Assembly (NCBI GenBank): GCA_021732485.1
Contig: JAKFUV010000013.1
Span: 132,231-196,230, forward strand
DNA: 64,000 nucleotides
Direction of reading: 5' to 3'
DNA from: Hyphomicrobium sp.
Lineage (GTDB): Bacteria > Pseudomonadota > Alphaproteobacteria > Rhizobiales > Hyphomicrobiaceae
In this document: positions 44,255 through 54,476 of the stretch, piece after piece
Position numbering within the stretch: position 1 is the stretch's first letter
Layout of the letters: the number at the start of each line of letters is the position of its first letter
The notes under the pieces: model-generated
The model's database searches: none
Told to the model about the DNA's origin: nothing
What the model saw: only the letters and a program-made list of their open reading frames with translations
Translations under genes and position numbers: made by a program

Positions 44255-47209
44255 CTAAGCAATCAGCCGGTCGAACAGCCGCTGGACACTATCGGTGGCC
44301 GCCCGCAGCCGCATTTCGAGGTCGGCAAAATCGCGCGCACCTCCGGCCCGTGACAGCAGCGCCTTCAGCCCCTTCGGCGCGGTCGCCGGATCAAAAGCGA
44401 CGTCAAGACTGAGCCGCAGAACTTGGGTCAGATCGTGCAGCAGCCGGCCAGCGATCCGCAACTGCCGCTCATCGTCAGCGCTCAACACACCGGGGGTGAC
44501 CATTTTTTCTAACGCGATCAGCGTCGTCTGATCGAGAATTTCGGGGGTGGTCGCGGCGTTGGCAAGTTGCAGATACTGAGCAATGAATTCAAGATCGACC
44601 AGGCCGCCGCGTACCTGCTTTAAATCCCACAGCGCCGTCGTGCCCTTTTCCGCAGCGATGCGGTGGCGCATGTCACGCACGTCCGCCGTCAACGTCACGC
44701 GCTCACGCGGCGCAACCAGCACGGCGTGAATGGCCGCTTCGACTTTGTGCGCGAGGGCCGCTGGCCCGGCGATCACACGGGCCCGGGTCAGTGCCAAATG
44801 CTCCCACGTCCACGCGTCTTCGCTGTGATACGCCGTGAACGCCGACAATCGTGTCGCCACTGGCCCCTTCTGCCCCGAGGGCCTGAGCCGCATATCGACG
44901 TCGTACAGCGATCCCTCAGCCGTCGGCGCCGAAAGAGCGTTGATCAATCGCTGCGTCAGGCGTTGATAGTAGTGGCTTGGTGCCAACGGACGTCCGCCAT
45001 CCGATTGCTCGGCACCGGCGTCGAAATCGTAGATCACGATCAGATCGAGATCGGACGATGCCGTCATCTCGCGGCCGCCGAGCTTACCCAGCGCAACAAC
45101 GACAGCTTCACCGCCGGCGACGCGACCATGTTCGATCTCGACGTGCTCCAGCGTTGCCGCCAGCAGCGCGGCAACGAGCCGCTCGGCAAGAATGGCATAG
45201 GCGACGCCTGCCTCAGCCGCAGTGATCGATCCCGTCAGCACGCGAACGCCAATGAGAAACTGCTCTTCGCCGCCGATCACGCGCGCCGTATCGAGCAAAC
45301 CCTGCATGCCGTCGTCCGGGTGCACCCGGCGCGCTTCGTTGAAAGCCCGCGCGATAACGTCGTCGATCGCCTCGGCGCTGATTTCGCCGCCCATCGCTCG
45401 CGGATCGAGCACAGCGTCGAGCAGACGGCGGCGGCGCGACAGGATTCGCGCAAGGCGCGGCGTCGAGCCCATGATGTCGGCGATCAAGCGCAGCAGTGTC
45501 GGATTGGCCTTCAGCAGCGAAAAAAGCTGGACGCCGGCCGGCAGTTCCGCCAGGAACCTGTCGAAACTCGCAACCGCACCATCCGGATCGACGGTGTCCG
45601 CCAGCGATTCAATCAGCATCGGCTGCACTTCAGTCAACAATTCGCGCGCCTTCTCCGAGCGCACAGCCGGCGTGCGCCCGTGATGCCATCCCCGGACGAT
45701 GGCTAGAACCTGCGTCGGCTGCGAAAAGCCGAGCCGCTTCAATTCGGCGAGCGTGTCTGGATCATCGGTAGCGCCGGCAAACACCATGTTCGTTCCAGCA
45801 CCCGTCAGCTCCGGCGCGCCCTCGAACAACCCGGCATAATGGCGCTCGACCGTTTCGAGCACCCGGGTCAGCGCCTCAGCCAACGCTGCCCCGTCTGCGA
45901 ACCCAGAAAACAATGCAACGCGCTGCAATCCGTCGGGACGATCCGGCATATCGTGGGTCTGCTCGTCGGCAATCATTTGCAGGCGATGTTCGAGACGGCG
46001 CAGAAATTCATAGGCCGCCGCCAGTTCTCCCCGAACGTCGGCGCGCACCCAGCCGCGCTTTTCGAGCGCGTCGAGAGCATCGAGTGTGGCGCGAACGCGC
46101 AGATCAGACTGGCGTCCACCGGCGATGAGCTGCTGCGTCTGCGCAAAGAATTCGATTTCGCGAATGCCACCTCGGCCGAGCTTGATGTTGTGCCCAAACA
46201 CCGCGATGCCGCCAAAGCCCTTGTGCGCATGGATTTGCCGCTTCATCGCGTGAATGTCGTCAATCGCCGCAAAGTCGAGATATTTGCGCCAGATGAACGG
46301 CGATAGCTCGCGAAGAAACGCGCCTCCCGCCGCACCGTCGCCAGCGCAGCATCGCGCCTTGATCAGCGCCGCTCGTTCCCAATTCTGTCCAACCGTCTCG
46401 TAGTAGTGGTGCGCCGCCGACGTCGACAGCGCGACTTGCGTCGCGCCCGCGTCCGGACGCAGCCGAAGATCGGTGCGAAAGACGTAGCCGTCCGCCGTCC
46501 TTTCTTCGAGCAGCAGCACGAGTTCGCGCGTCAGGCGGACAAAAAACGACTGCACATCGCCATTGCCAGCGTAGCTCGACCGAGCGCGATCGAAAAATAC
46601 GATCAGGTCGATGTCGCTCGAATAGTTGAGTTCGAAGCCGCCGTGTTTCCCCATGGCAAGGACGAAATACCCCGACGTGGCGTCCGGCGCGTCGTCATCG
46701 CCCGCCGCCCACTGGCCTTTGGCGACGGCGGTGCGAAACAGAAAGCGCACCGTTTCCGATACCGCCGCATCGGCCGTTTCAGACAAGATCCGCGTCACCG
46801 TCATCACCGGCCACACACCGCCGAGATCGGCAAGGGCCGTCAACAGTGCGACCGCTGATTTGTAGTGTCGCAATGCGCGCTTGGCGACGACGCTGGACTC
46901 GGCACTCCGCATCGTTGCGCGAAGTTCGACGGTCAAGTCGTAGAAACGATCTTCCGGTGCGGTCGCCAGCGTTCGTGCGAGCCGCTCGAAGTCGGCCGTC
47001 GCAAGCTGCATCAAATACGGTGACGCGTCGAAAACCCCTGCCAGCAACCGCGCGACACCGGGATGGTCGAGCACGTCAAATAACGGCCCGTGACCGTTGC
47101 GGCAGTCGTTGCGAAGCTGCGTGAGCGCCGCTTCTCCAATGCCGTTCGCCGCACACAATGGCGCGTTCGTAATGCGCGCTTGGAGAGTGGCTCTGGCAAC
47201 GTCCGCCAT
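44255..47209 (-). CDS. glnE: Bifunctional glutamine synthetase adenylyltransferase/adenylyl-removing enzyme
   Basis: GlnE of 984 residues, which adds AMP to and removes it from glutamine synthetase according to nitrogen status. The protein has two nucleotidyltransferase halves. The N-terminal half shows GKHGGFELNYSSDIDLIVFF and FRTDLRLRPDAGATQ. The C-terminal half shows GKLGGREMTASSDLDLIVIY and YDVDMRLRPSGQKGPVATRL. Each half is followed by a GlnD/PII-type helical domain (GRGGIREIEFFAQTQQ, VRGGLVDLEFIAQYLQL). Start: ATG 47209 with AAGGT upstream, 4 bases after the kinase stop, so it is co-transcribed with the upstream two-component genes. Confidence 0.96.
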   Translation of the reverse strand: MADVARATLQARITNAPLCAANGIGEAALTQLRNDCRNGHGPLFDVLDHPGVARLLAGVFDASPYLMQLATADFERLARTLATAPEDRFYDLTVELRATMRSAESSVVAKRALRHYKSAVALLTALADLGGVWPVMTVTRILSETADAAVSETVRFLFRTAVAKGQWAAGDDDAPDATSGYFVLAMGKHGGFELNYSSDIDLIVFFDRARSSYAGNGDVQSFFVRLTRELVLLLEERTADGYVFRTDLRLRPDAGATQVALSTSAAHHYYETVGQNWERAALIKARCCAGDGAAGGAFLRELSPFIWRKYLDFAAIDDIHAMKRQIHAHKGFGGIAVFGHNIKLGRGGIREIEFFAQTQQLIAGGRQSDLRVRATLDALDALEKRGWVRADVRGELAAAYEFLRRLEHRLQMIADEQTHDMPDRPDGLQRVALFSGFADGAALAEALTRVLETVERHYAGLFEGAPELTGAGTNMVFAGATDDPDTLAELKRLGFSQPTQVLAIVRGWHHGRTPAVRSEKARELLTEVQPMLIESLADTVDPDGAVASFDRFLAELPAGVQLFSLLKANPTLLRLIADIMGSTPRLARILSRRRRLLDAVLDPRAMGGEISAEAIDDVIARAFNEARRVHPDDGMQGLLDTARVIGGEEQFLIGVRVLTGSITAAEAGVAYAILAERLVAALLAATLEHVEIEHGRVAGGEAVVVALGKLGGREMTASSDLDLIVIYDFDAGAEQSDGGRPLAPSHYYQRLTQRLINALSAPTAEGSLYDVDMRLRPSGQKGPVATRLSAFTAYHSEDAWTWEHLALTRARVIAGPAALAHKVEAAIHAVLVAPRERVTLTADVRDMRHRIAAEKGTTALWDLKQVRGGLVDLEFIAQYLQLANAATTPEILDQTTLIALEKMVTPGVLSADDERQLRIAGRLLHDLTQVLRLSLDVAFDPATAPKGLKALLSRAGGARDFADLEMRLRAATDSVQRLFDRLIA

Positions 47210-47213
47210 CGAC

Positions 47214-48677
47214 CTACCTTGCCGCAGCTGAGACCGCAGCGTCATTCGGTGATTTTAGCTGATCAACGACGACGCGCTCCGACAGTACCAGGACAACCTT
47301 CAAACCGGGCTGATTATCCTCGATCCGCACCGAGCCGTGGTGCAGCCGCGCAACGGCCGCGACGAGGCTGAGACCAAGCCCGGTTCCAGGTTTTGTTCGG
47401 CTTTCTTCCAGACGGACGAAACGCTTCAGCACGCGTTCGCGATCTTGCGCGGAAATCCCCGGCCCACGATCCGACACAGCGATCTCGGCTCGCCGCCCCT
47501 GTGCTGCGTTGACCGGGCCTACCCGCACCGTGATCGTGCTGCCCGGCTGACCGCCGCGCGAATACTTGATGGCGTTGTCGATCAAATTCGACGTCGCTTG
47601 ACCGATCAATTGCCGATTGGCGCGAACGCAGACTTTGCCGGCCGTTTCGAGCGTCAACAGAAAACCTGCCTCTTCGGCGGCCGGCGCATAGAGCTCGGCA
47701 ACGTCCTCGATCAGGCTCGTCAGCTCGAACACCTCCAGGCTTTCCTCTAGCGGTCCCGCTTCGAGGCGCGCGATCAGCAAGAGCGCGTTGAACGTCTTGA
47801 TCAGTTCGTCGGATTTTTCGATCGTTCGCTCTAAGCCCTCGCGGTAGGCCGGCGCGCCGCGCGCGTCGCGCAAGGCTGCCTCCGCCGCGTTACGCAGCCG
47901 GTTGATCGGCGTCTTAAGATCGTGGGCGATGTTGTCGGAGACTTCCCGCAAGCCGCTCATCAATCCCTCAATGCGTTCCAGCATCGCGTTGAGACTTTGG
48001 GCGAGTTCATCGAGTTCGCCGCCGCTGCCGTCGACAGGGATGCGCCGCGACAGGTCGCCGGCCATAATCGAGCGGCTCGTCGCCGTAATCGTATCCATCC
48101 GCGTCAGCACGAGCCGGCTGACCGCCAGCCCCGCCGCCAATCCGAGCAGCGACAGCAAGCCAAAGCCGATCAGAAACGTGTGTTTGACCTTGTCGGCAAA
48201 TGCCCGTTGGTCTTCGATATCGCGGCCGAGCAACAATTTGAGGCCACCGCCGGCATCGACCGGGATGGCGACCGCGAGACGCTCGGACCCATCCTTGTTT
48301 TTGACGGACGGCAAATAGGTGAACACGCCGCCGTTGGAGCTTTTGATCAGCTCGGGCGGCAAACGATTGAGATTACCGGCGAGCTTAGCGCCGTCATGGT
48401 CGGTCAGCAGATACAAACCGCGGCCCTCGGGCCGTGCCAGCACCGTGATCGTCTCGACCAGCGCTGGCTGTCCCCCGTCTGCCGCCTGCTTGCGCAGAAG
48501 ATCGGCTTCTTCGCGCAGCGTCGCCAACACTTGATCGGTCATCATTGCATTGGTCTGCCAAAACAGCAGCCCGGAAATGATGACCGCCGCCATGACGAAG
48601 GCAAACACCGCCGCAGCGCTCAATCTGAACGCCGAGGTCGCTGCCGCTTTGAGAAGGCGCTCAATCAGGCCCGTCAC
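47214..48677 (-). CDS. Sensor histidine kinase, partner of the adjacent OmpR-type regulator
   Basis: Membrane sensor kinase of 487 residues: first helix (FRLSAAAVFAFVMAAVIISGLLFW), a periplasmic domain of about 130 residues, a second helix (FLIGFGLLSLLGLAAGLAV), HAMP (RLVLTRMDTITATSRSI), H-box SDNIAHDLKTPINRLRNAAE, and a catalytic domain (NLIDNAIKYS, SDRGPGIS, GTGLGLSLV). The start is GTG at 48677 overlapping the regulator's end by 17 bases; the frame is open further upstream but within the regulator. Order degP, regulator, kinase, glnE is widely kept in Hyphomicrobiales. The stimulus is unknown; link to envelope stress through degP is an inference. Confidence 0.88.
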   Translation of the reverse strand: MTGLIERLLKAAATSAFRLSAAAVFAFVMAAVIISGLLFWQTNAMMTDQVLATLREEADLLRKQAADGGQPALVETITVLARPEGRGLYLLTDHDGAKLAGNLNRLPPELIKSSNGGVFTYLPSVKNKDGSERLAVAIPVDAGGGLKLLLGRDIEDQRAFADKVKHTFLIGFGLLSLLGLAAGLAVSRLVLTRMDTITATSRSIMAGDLSRRIPVDGSGGELDELAQSLNAMLERIEGLMSGLREVSDNIAHDLKTPINRLRNAAEAALRDARGAPAYREGLERTIEKSDELIKTFNALLLIARLEAGPLEESLEVFELTSLIEDVAELYAPAAEEAGFLLTLETAGKVCVRANRQLIGQATSNLIDNAIKYSRGGQPGSTITVRVGPVNAAQGRRAEIAVSDRGPGISAQDRERVLKRFVRLEESRTKPGTGLGLSLVAAVARLHHGSVRIEDNQPGLKVVLVLSERVVVDQLKSPNDAAVSAAAR

Positions 48678-49341
48678 GAATGGTATATCCCGCGCCCCTG
48701 ACGGTATGCAGGAGCGGCTTGTCAAAACTCTTGTCGATTTTCGATCGCAACCGCGAAATGTGCACATCGATCACGTTGGTTTGCGGATCGAAGTGATAGT
48801 CCCAGACGTGCTCGAGAAGCATGGTTCGCGTTACGACTTGCCCGGCGTGCAGCATCAGGTATTCGAGCAGGCGGTACTCGCGCGGTTGCAGCGGAATGTT
48901 TTCGCCGCCCCGCGTCACGCGGTGCGAAAGCCGATCGAGCACCAAATCACCGACGGCATAGCGCGTCTGCTGTTCTTCCGGCACCGTCCTGCGGCCCAAG
49001 GCTTCGACCCGCGCCAGAAGTTCTGAATAGGCATACGGCTTGGTCAGATAGTCGTCACCGCCGGCGCGCAGCCCTTTGACACGATCATCGACCTCGCCAA
49101 GCGCCGACAAAATCAACACCGGCGTGCGGTGTCCGGCCGTTCTGAGCGATTTAATGACCGAAAGCCCGTCGAGCTTTGGCAGCATCCGATCAACAACGAG
49201 CACATCGTAAGAACCGTCGCTCGCCAGCGCGAGACCGGCCTCACCATCGCCAGCGAGATCCGCCGTGTGCCCGTTTTCCTTCAAAGATTTTTGAAGGAAC
49301 TGCGCGGTTTCCCGGTCATCTTCAATCACCAGCACGCGCAT
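48661..49341 (-). CDS. OmpR/PhoB-family response regulator
   Basis: Response regulator of 226 residues. The receiver domain has MRVLVIEDDRETAQF, phospho-acceptor Asp51 in DVLVVDRMLPKLDG, a Ser in LILSALGEVDDRVKG and the Lys in GGDDYLTKPYAY. The C-terminal winged helix is VTRGGENIPLQPREYRLLEY followed by TMLLEHVWDYHFDPQTNVIDVHISRLR. ATG 49341 gives the usual N-terminus; ATG 49347 is also possible. It overlaps the kinase start and lies about 215 bp downstream of degP on the same strand. Confidence 0.92.
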   Translation of the reverse strand: MRVLVIEDDRETAQFLQKSLKENGHTADLAGDGEAGLALASDGSYDVLVVDRMLPKLDGLSVIKSLRTAGHRTPVLILSALGEVDDRVKGLRAGGDDYLTKPYAYSELLARVEALGRRTVPEEQQTRYAVGDLVLDRLSHRVTRGGENIPLQPREYRLLEYLMLHAGQVVTRTMLLEHVWDYHFDPQTNVIDVHISRLRSKIDKSFDKPLLHTVRGAGYTIRDGPD

Positions 49342-49556
49342 CTGCATCCATCCATTCTCGTCTCGTCGCGCCAGCGTCATCGGCAATGGGCCAGACGCCA
49401 CGCCCCAGGTATCTCCGCCCGTCTGGCCGATCGTCCGTCGCACATGTCATCGGCGTCGCCGGCACCCGTCTTGTAGGCGCGGACCGTGCAAACGTCGAGA
49501 CGGCCCCGCCCGTTGCCGGAAGAGGCCGTCCCGCATCGCCATTCATCGTTAATCGT

Positions 49557-51143
49557 TCAGCCCTTCTTGTCACGCAGCTGGACGGCCACAAAGCGCTTTT
49601 GATCGGCCGACTGAATGTGCAGCAACACAGCCGACCGTTTCAGATCCTGAGCCTTCTTCACACCCGACACCACGTCATCGGGCACCGACACGGCCTCGCC
49701 CGAAACGGCGAGAATGCTGTCGCCGGTCTTGATGCCCTTAGCGGCGGCATCCGACGATGGATCGATTTCGGCAATGACGACGCCGTCCTTGCCGTCGCTT
49801 GCGCGCGCCGGCATCAGCGTAATCCCAAGCTGGCTGAGTTCGAGTTTCGATGGCGCAACTGAGCCCTTCTTGTCACTTTCGCCGCGCATGGCCGCTTCAG
49901 GATTGTTCGGGAACAGCCCGAGTTTCACCTTCACGGTCTGCTCCGCGTTGTTGCGCCAGATTTTTACGTCGACGGATCGATCCGGAGCCATCTCTGCGAT
50001 CCGGCGAGCCAGATCACGGCTATCGGCAATTTTTTCGGCGTCAATTTGCAGCACGGTATCCTGGGTCTTGAGGCCCGCTGCGGCCGCCGGCCCATTCGCG
50101 GTCACTTCGCTGATCAACGCGCCCTTCGGCTCGCTCAAGCCGAGGCTCGCCGCCGTGTCCTCGTCGACGTTCTGTATTTTCACGCCGAGCCACCCGCGGT
50201 TGACCGTACCGCCAGCCTTCAACTGGTTGACGACCTCAATCACCGTCTTGGCCGGTACAGCGAAGGCAATACCGACGTTGCCGCCTGATGGCGAATAGAT
50301 CGCCGTGTTGACGCCAAGCACATCGCCGTCGAGGTTGAACGTCGGTCCGCCGGAATTGCCGCGATTTACGGCAGCGTCGATCTGGAGATAATCATACGGA
50401 CCAGAGCCGATGTCGCGGGCAAGCGCCGAAACGATGCCGGCCGTTACCGTGCCGCCAAGTCCGAACGGATTGCCGACGGCTAGCGCCCAATCACCAACGC
50501 GCGCCTGCTTTTCGGAAAACTTTACTGCCGGAAATGTTTTTGTACCTTCGATTTTAAGCAGCGCAATGTCGGTTCGCTGATCGGTTCCAATCAGCTTAGC
50601 CGTGTGTTTCTCGCCATTCTCAAACGCAACTTCGATCTTCGTCGCGCCATCGATGACGTGATTGTTAGTGACGACATAGCCGTCCGTCGACACGACAAAG
50701 CCAGAGCCCTGGCCCTGAACGATCTTGGGTCGGCCGCCATCCGGCTGCTGCTGGCCGAAATCCTTCGGCAAATTCTTGAAGAAATCATGCAGCGGATGAT
50801 CTTCCGGCAAATCGGGGATCATCGGTGTCGGAGCACGTCCTCCGTTGTCGTTGTCCTTACTCGCGACCTTGGCGCCGCCGCCATCATTGATGACCGAAAC
50901 GGAAACCACCGACGGCTTTACCTTGTCGACGAGATCGGCGAACGAAATCGGCGCTGCGCCAAATGGCGTGGCAACGGTGGCACCCGCCGGCGCTTCGGCG
51001 CGCGCCGGGCTGGTCATTGCGTGGACGCTGACGCCGAGCATGGCCGCAGCCATCATCGCAGCAATCGCCGGTCCGGTTTTTGTTGAGACAGGGTGGTCGG
51101 CTTGAGCTTTGGCAGACGACGAAGCTCGGTGGGAAAATCGCAT
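49557..51143 (-). CDS. degP: Do-family periplasmic serine protease/chaperone
   Basis: DegP/HtrA-type protease of 528 residues. A long signal region (residues 1-50, ending SPARAEA) is followed by the trypsin-like domain with catalytic His (YVVTNNHVIDG), Asp (TDIALLKIEG) and Ser (NRGNSGGPTFNLDG). Two PDZ domains follow (GWLGVKIQNVDEDTA..., and a second one from about residue 430, IDPSSDAAAKGIKTGDSILAV). It degrades or refolds damaged envelope proteins. GGAG lies seven bases before the ATG at 51143. It sits after ccmH, as in rhizobia where the cycHJKL block precedes degP. The 270 bp upstream (51144-51413) show no gene. Confidence 0.95.
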   Translation of the reverse strand: MRFSHRASSSAKAQADHPVSTKTGPAIAAMMAAAMLGVSVHAMTSPARAEAPAGATVATPFGAAPISFADLVDKVKPSVVSVSVINDGGGAKVASKDNDNGGRAPTPMIPDLPEDHPLHDFFKNLPKDFGQQQPDGGRPKIVQGQGSGFVVSTDGYVVTNNHVIDGATKIEVAFENGEKHTAKLIGTDQRTDIALLKIEGTKTFPAVKFSEKQARVGDWALAVGNPFGLGGTVTAGIVSALARDIGSGPYDYLQIDAAVNRGNSGGPTFNLDGDVLGVNTAIYSPSGGNVGIAFAVPAKTVIEVVNQLKAGGTVNRGWLGVKIQNVDEDTAASLGLSEPKGALISEVTANGPAAAAGLKTQDTVLQIDAEKIADSRDLARRIAEMAPDRSVDVKIWRNNAEQTVKVKLGLFPNNPEAAMRGESDKKGSVAPSKLELSQLGITLMPARASDGKDGVVIAEIDPSSDAAAKGIKTGDSILAVSGEAVSVPDDVVSGVKKAQDLKRSAVLLHIQSADQKRFVAVQLRDKKG

Positions 51144-51413
51144 CCCGGTTCTCCAATATGAAAAAGGCCTCTTGAGCCTCGTTCACCTGGCGTAGCTGAG
51201 GCGGGGTTACCGCAGCATTTCAGCGATCTTAACTCTTGGTAATGTCAGGCCTCGGTGGCCCTCATCGAGAACGCTCAAGGACGCCATTCAAACCCGCAAT
51301 TTTCTCGATTGAACGAGTGGTTTCAGCCAGCTTTGCCGACGAAGCCTCGTGGCTGGCGCACTTCGATCGTGCGGGCCGCAACAGCCTGAGCCGGCTCGTC
51401 GACGACGACTGCG

Positions 51414-51923
51414 TTAAGTGTCGCGTTTCATCAGATCATCGAAGCGTTTTTGCTCGGCGCGCGACAGTGGTGCAGTTTCGTTGCCGGCACGCCGCTGCCC
51501 CCGTGTGGCGCTGCGCGCCAAGCCGATGCCCGCCAGCAGCAGCAGCACCGGTGATGCCCACAGCAGCAGGGTCGAGATTTTGAACGGCGGATTTAGCAGC
51601 ACGAAGTCGCCATAGCGCGCGACGATGTAGTCGAACACGGCCGCATCGCTCTCGCCCGCCTTCAACCGGTCGCGAACCAGCACGCGCAGATCGCGGGCCA
51701 GGGGCGCATCACTGTCGTCGATCGATTGGTTCTGACAAACGAGGCAGCGCAGCTGTGCTGAAAGCGCCCTAGCGCGTTTCTCCAAAGCGGTGTCGCTCAA
51801 CACTTCATCCGGCTGCACGGCCAGCGCACCGGACGTCTCGAACGACACACCAGCGATCAGAGCCAGCGCGATTGAGAGCAGTGGCATCTTCACGCGGGTC
51901 ATCTGCCTAAAACGTCGACGCAT
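51414..51923 (-). CDS. ccmH: Cytochrome c maturation protein CcmH (CycL)
   Basis: CcmH/CycL of 169 residues. After a signal peptide ([19 protein letters not shown]) comes the thiol motif [21 protein letters not shown] (Cys-Leu-Val-Cys), which reduces apocytochrome c haem-site cysteines, then one membrane helix ([20 protein letters not shown]). The ATG at 51923 has GGAG nine bases upstream; another ATG at 51929 follows the ccmF stop directly but is only three bases from GGAG. It is the last gene of the ccmI-E-F-H block. Confidence 0.94.
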   Translation of the reverse strand: MRRRFRQMTRVKMPLLSIALALIAGVSFETSGALAVQPDEVLSDTALEKRARALSAQLRCLVCQNQSIDDSDAPLARDLRVLVRDRLKAGESDAAVFDYIVARYGDFVLLNPPFKISTLLLWASPVLLLLAGIGLARSATRGQRRAGNETAPLSRAEQKRFDDLMKRDT

Positions 51924-51929
51924 TGCCAT

Positions 51930-53909
51930 TTACTCCGCCGCTATCGGCGCTGATCGGCGGCTCTTCCTCGGCGCGCCGACCCGTAAGCGGCGATCCGACA
52001 ACGAAATCCCGCCGCCAACGAACATGATCAGCGCACCGAGCCAGATAAACCGCACCAACGGATTAAAATACGCCCGAACCGCGTAAGACCCCGGCGTCTG
52101 CTCATCGCCGATGACGACGTACAAATCTCCGCGCCATGACGCGTGAATCCCCGACTCTGTCGTCGGTTGCGGCGGCGCATCGTAGAGCCGTTTCGACGGC
52201 TCAAGCCGCGTGACCGCCGCGCCACCGCGCGTCACGTCGAACTGCGCGATATCCTCGCGATAGTTCGGCCCGCGGCCTGGTACGGCACCCTTGAACGCCA
52301 ACTCGAAGCCGCCAATTTCAACGGTATCTCCCGGCTTCATCACCAGAATGCGTTCCTGCTGATAGGCGGTCGTCGCCACAATGCCGACAACCATCAGGCC
52401 GATCCCGAAATGAGCCAGCAGCGTGCCATAGTTCGATCGCGGCAGGTTGACCGCGCGGCGCGCCACCTCGTCGAATTGCGCCGTGCCGAGCTTGATGCGC
52501 GTCGCCCATTCGGTGACGGCGCCAAACATCACAAACGCGCCAAGCGCAATGCCGAACGGCGCAATCCATGGCCCGCGCTCGAAGGCGGCATATGCGACCG
52601 CGAGCACGACGACTGCGGCCATCGCCGCAAACATCAAACGTTGGGCCGCCGCCAGCACATCGCCACGCTTCCAAGCGAGCAGCGGGCCAAACGGCATGGC
52701 GAGCAGCAGCGGCAGCATCAGCGGTCCAAACGTCATGTTGAAGAACGGAGGCCCGACCGAAATTTTGTCGCCCGTCGTCGCCTCCAGCAGCAGCGGATAT
52801 AACGTGCCGATCAAGACCGTCGCGGTACTTGTCACCAGCAGCAGGTTATTGAACACCAGACTGCCTTCCCGGCTGATCGGCGCGAACAAGCCGCCAAATC
52901 GCATATCCTTGGCGCGCAACGCGAACAGCGCCAGGGCGCCGCCGGTAAACACCACAAGGATCCCGAGAATGAAAACGCCGCGCTCCGGATCGACGGCGAA
53001 CGAATGCACAGATGTCAGCACACCCGAGCGGACAATGAATGCGCCCATGAGCGACAGCGAGAACGTCAGGATCGCGAGCAGGATCGTCCACACCTTCAAC
53101 GCTTCGCGCTTTTCCATGACGAGGGCTGAATGTAGCAGCGCAGTGCCGGCCAGCCACGGCATGAACGACGCGTTTTCAACCGGGTCCCAAAACCACCAGC
53201 CGCCCCAGCCGAGTTCGTAGTACGCCCACCACGAACCCATCGCGATACCGATGGTCAAGAACATCCACGCGGCCAGCGTCCACGGCCGCACCCAGCGCGC
53301 CCACGCGGCATCGACGCGGCCTTCAATCAGGGCTGCAACCGCGAATGAGAACGCGATCGAGAAGCCGACGTAGCCTGTATAAAGAAACGGCGGATGAAAC
53401 GCCAACGCTGGGTCTTGCAGGATCGGATTGAGCCCGTTGCCGTCGGCTGGCGGCTGCGCCAGGCGCGCAAACGGATCGGACGTCAGCACGATGAACAATA
53501 AAAACGCCAGCGCGATCGACGCTTGCACGGCGAGCACATTGGCTTTCAGCGTCGCCGGCAGATTGTTGCCGAACACAGCAACCGCCGCGCCAAACAGCGC
53601 CAGGATCAAAACCCACAGCAGCATCGAGCCTTCGTGATTGCCCCACACGCCCGAAATTTTGTAGATGAGCGGCTTCGTCGAATGCGAATTAATGGCGACA
53701 TTCGCCACCGAAAAATCGCTTGTCACGTAGGCGTGCATCAAAGCGCAGAAGGCGATCAGCAATAAAAAAAGTTGCGACACGGCAGCCGGTTCGGCGACGC
53801 GCATCAGGCGGCCGTCATTGACGCGCGCACCCCAAGCTGGAACGACCGTTTGAAAGGCCGCGACCAACAGCGCCAGGATCAGCGCAAAATGTCCAAATTC
53901 AATAATCAC
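51930..53909 (-). CDS. ccmF: Haem lyase subunit CcmF (CycK)
   Basis: Multi-spanning membrane protein of 659 residues with about 15 helices. The Trp-rich haem-handling motif is GWGGWWFWDPVENASFMPW; GNHEGSMLLWVLILALFG and HPPFLYTGYVGF are also conserved in CcmF. With CcmH and CcmI it attaches haem from CcmE to apocytochromes in the periplasm. The start is GTG at 53909 with AAGG nine bases upstream. It lies 69 bp after ccmE and adjoins ccmH. Its clients would include the cytochromes at 12.2-14.6 kb and 34.4-35.0 kb. Confidence 0.96.
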   Translation of the reverse strand: MIIEFGHFALILALLVAAFQTVVPAWGARVNDGRLMRVAEPAAVSQLFLLLIAFCALMHAYVTSDFSVANVAINSHSTKPLIYKISGVWGNHEGSMLLWVLILALFGAAVAVFGNNLPATLKANVLAVQASIALAFLLFIVLTSDPFARLAQPPADGNGLNPILQDPALAFHPPFLYTGYVGFSIAFSFAVAALIEGRVDAAWARWVRPWTLAAWMFLTIGIAMGSWWAYYELGWGGWWFWDPVENASFMPWLAGTALLHSALVMEKREALKVWTILLAILTFSLSLMGAFIVRSGVLTSVHSFAVDPERGVFILGILVVFTGGALALFALRAKDMRFGGLFAPISREGSLVFNNLLLVTSTATVLIGTLYPLLLEATTGDKISVGPPFFNMTFGPLMLPLLLAMPFGPLLAWKRGDVLAAAQRLMFAAMAAVVVLAVAYAAFERGPWIAPFGIALGAFVMFGAVTEWATRIKLGTAQFDEVARRAVNLPRSNYGTLLAHFGIGLMVVGIVATTAYQQERILVMKPGDTVEIGGFELAFKGAVPGRGPNYREDIAQFDVTRGGAAVTRLEPSKRLYDAPPQPTTESGIHASWRGDLYVVIGDEQTPGSYAVRAYFNPLVRFIWLGALIMFVGGGISLSDRRLRVGAPRKSRRSAPIAAE

Positions 53910-53978
53910 GCGCGATCACCTTTTCGATCATCTGCAGCCAGCGATCCGTCCGTCGTCACGCCCAAAGGCTTGCTATCG

Positions 53979-54440
53979 TTACTGCGCCTTCGTTTCGGGA
54001 TGTGCCGATCCGCCAAGCTTGACGCCACGCGCTTCCAGCGACTTGGCGACTTCCGGCGGCATGTAATTCTCGTCGTGTTTGGCGAGCACGCTATCTGCCG
54101 TGAACGTGCCGTCAGTGCCGATCGTACCTTCGGCAACGACTCCTTGCCCTTCACGAAACAGATCGGGCAGCACGCCCGTGAAGTTGACCGGAATGTCTTT
54201 CAGCGTATCCGTCACCTTGAATGACACGGTCGTGCCAGCGCCGCGCACCACCGAGCCGTTGGCGACCAAGCCGCCGAGCCGGATGCGGTTTCCCGCCGGC
54301 ACCGGCTTTTCAGCGATGTCGCTCGGCGTATGGAAAAACACCACGCTGTCTTTCAAGGCGAACAGCACCAGAATGGCGGCAACGGTCAGCGTCGCAACGC
54401 CGCCGCCAATCATCCACCCGCGCTTTTGTTTTCGTGTCAT
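53979..54440 (-). CDS. ccmE: Haem chaperone CcmE (CycJ)
   Basis: Membrane-anchored periplasmic haem chaperone of 153 residues: an N-terminal helix (GWMIGGGVATLTVAAILVLFAL), an OB-fold beta barrel (RIRLGGLVANGSVVR, FKVTDTLKDIPVNFTGVLPD, VVAEGTIG), and the haem-attachment site LAKHDENYMPPEV with the covalent His and following Tyr. GGATCACGA precedes the ATG at 54440. It is located 36 bp after ccmI. Confidence 0.96.
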   Translation of the reverse strand: MTRKQKRGWMIGGGVATLTVAAILVLFALKDSVVFFHTPSDIAEKPVPAGNRIRLGGLVANGSVVRGAGTTVSFKVTDTLKDIPVNFTGVLPDLFREGQGVVAEGTIGTDGTFTADSVLAKHDENYMPPEVAKSLEARGVKLGGSAHPETKAQ

Positions 54441-54476
54441 TCGTGATCCGTAACTCTCGCTGTCGATGCCGTCAGG

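Noticed and set aside
44663..45706. Open frame of 347 codons on the plus strand inside glnE
   Set aside because: It is antisense to the well-supported glnE, has an Arg/His-rich composition without any domain, and is explained by high GC.
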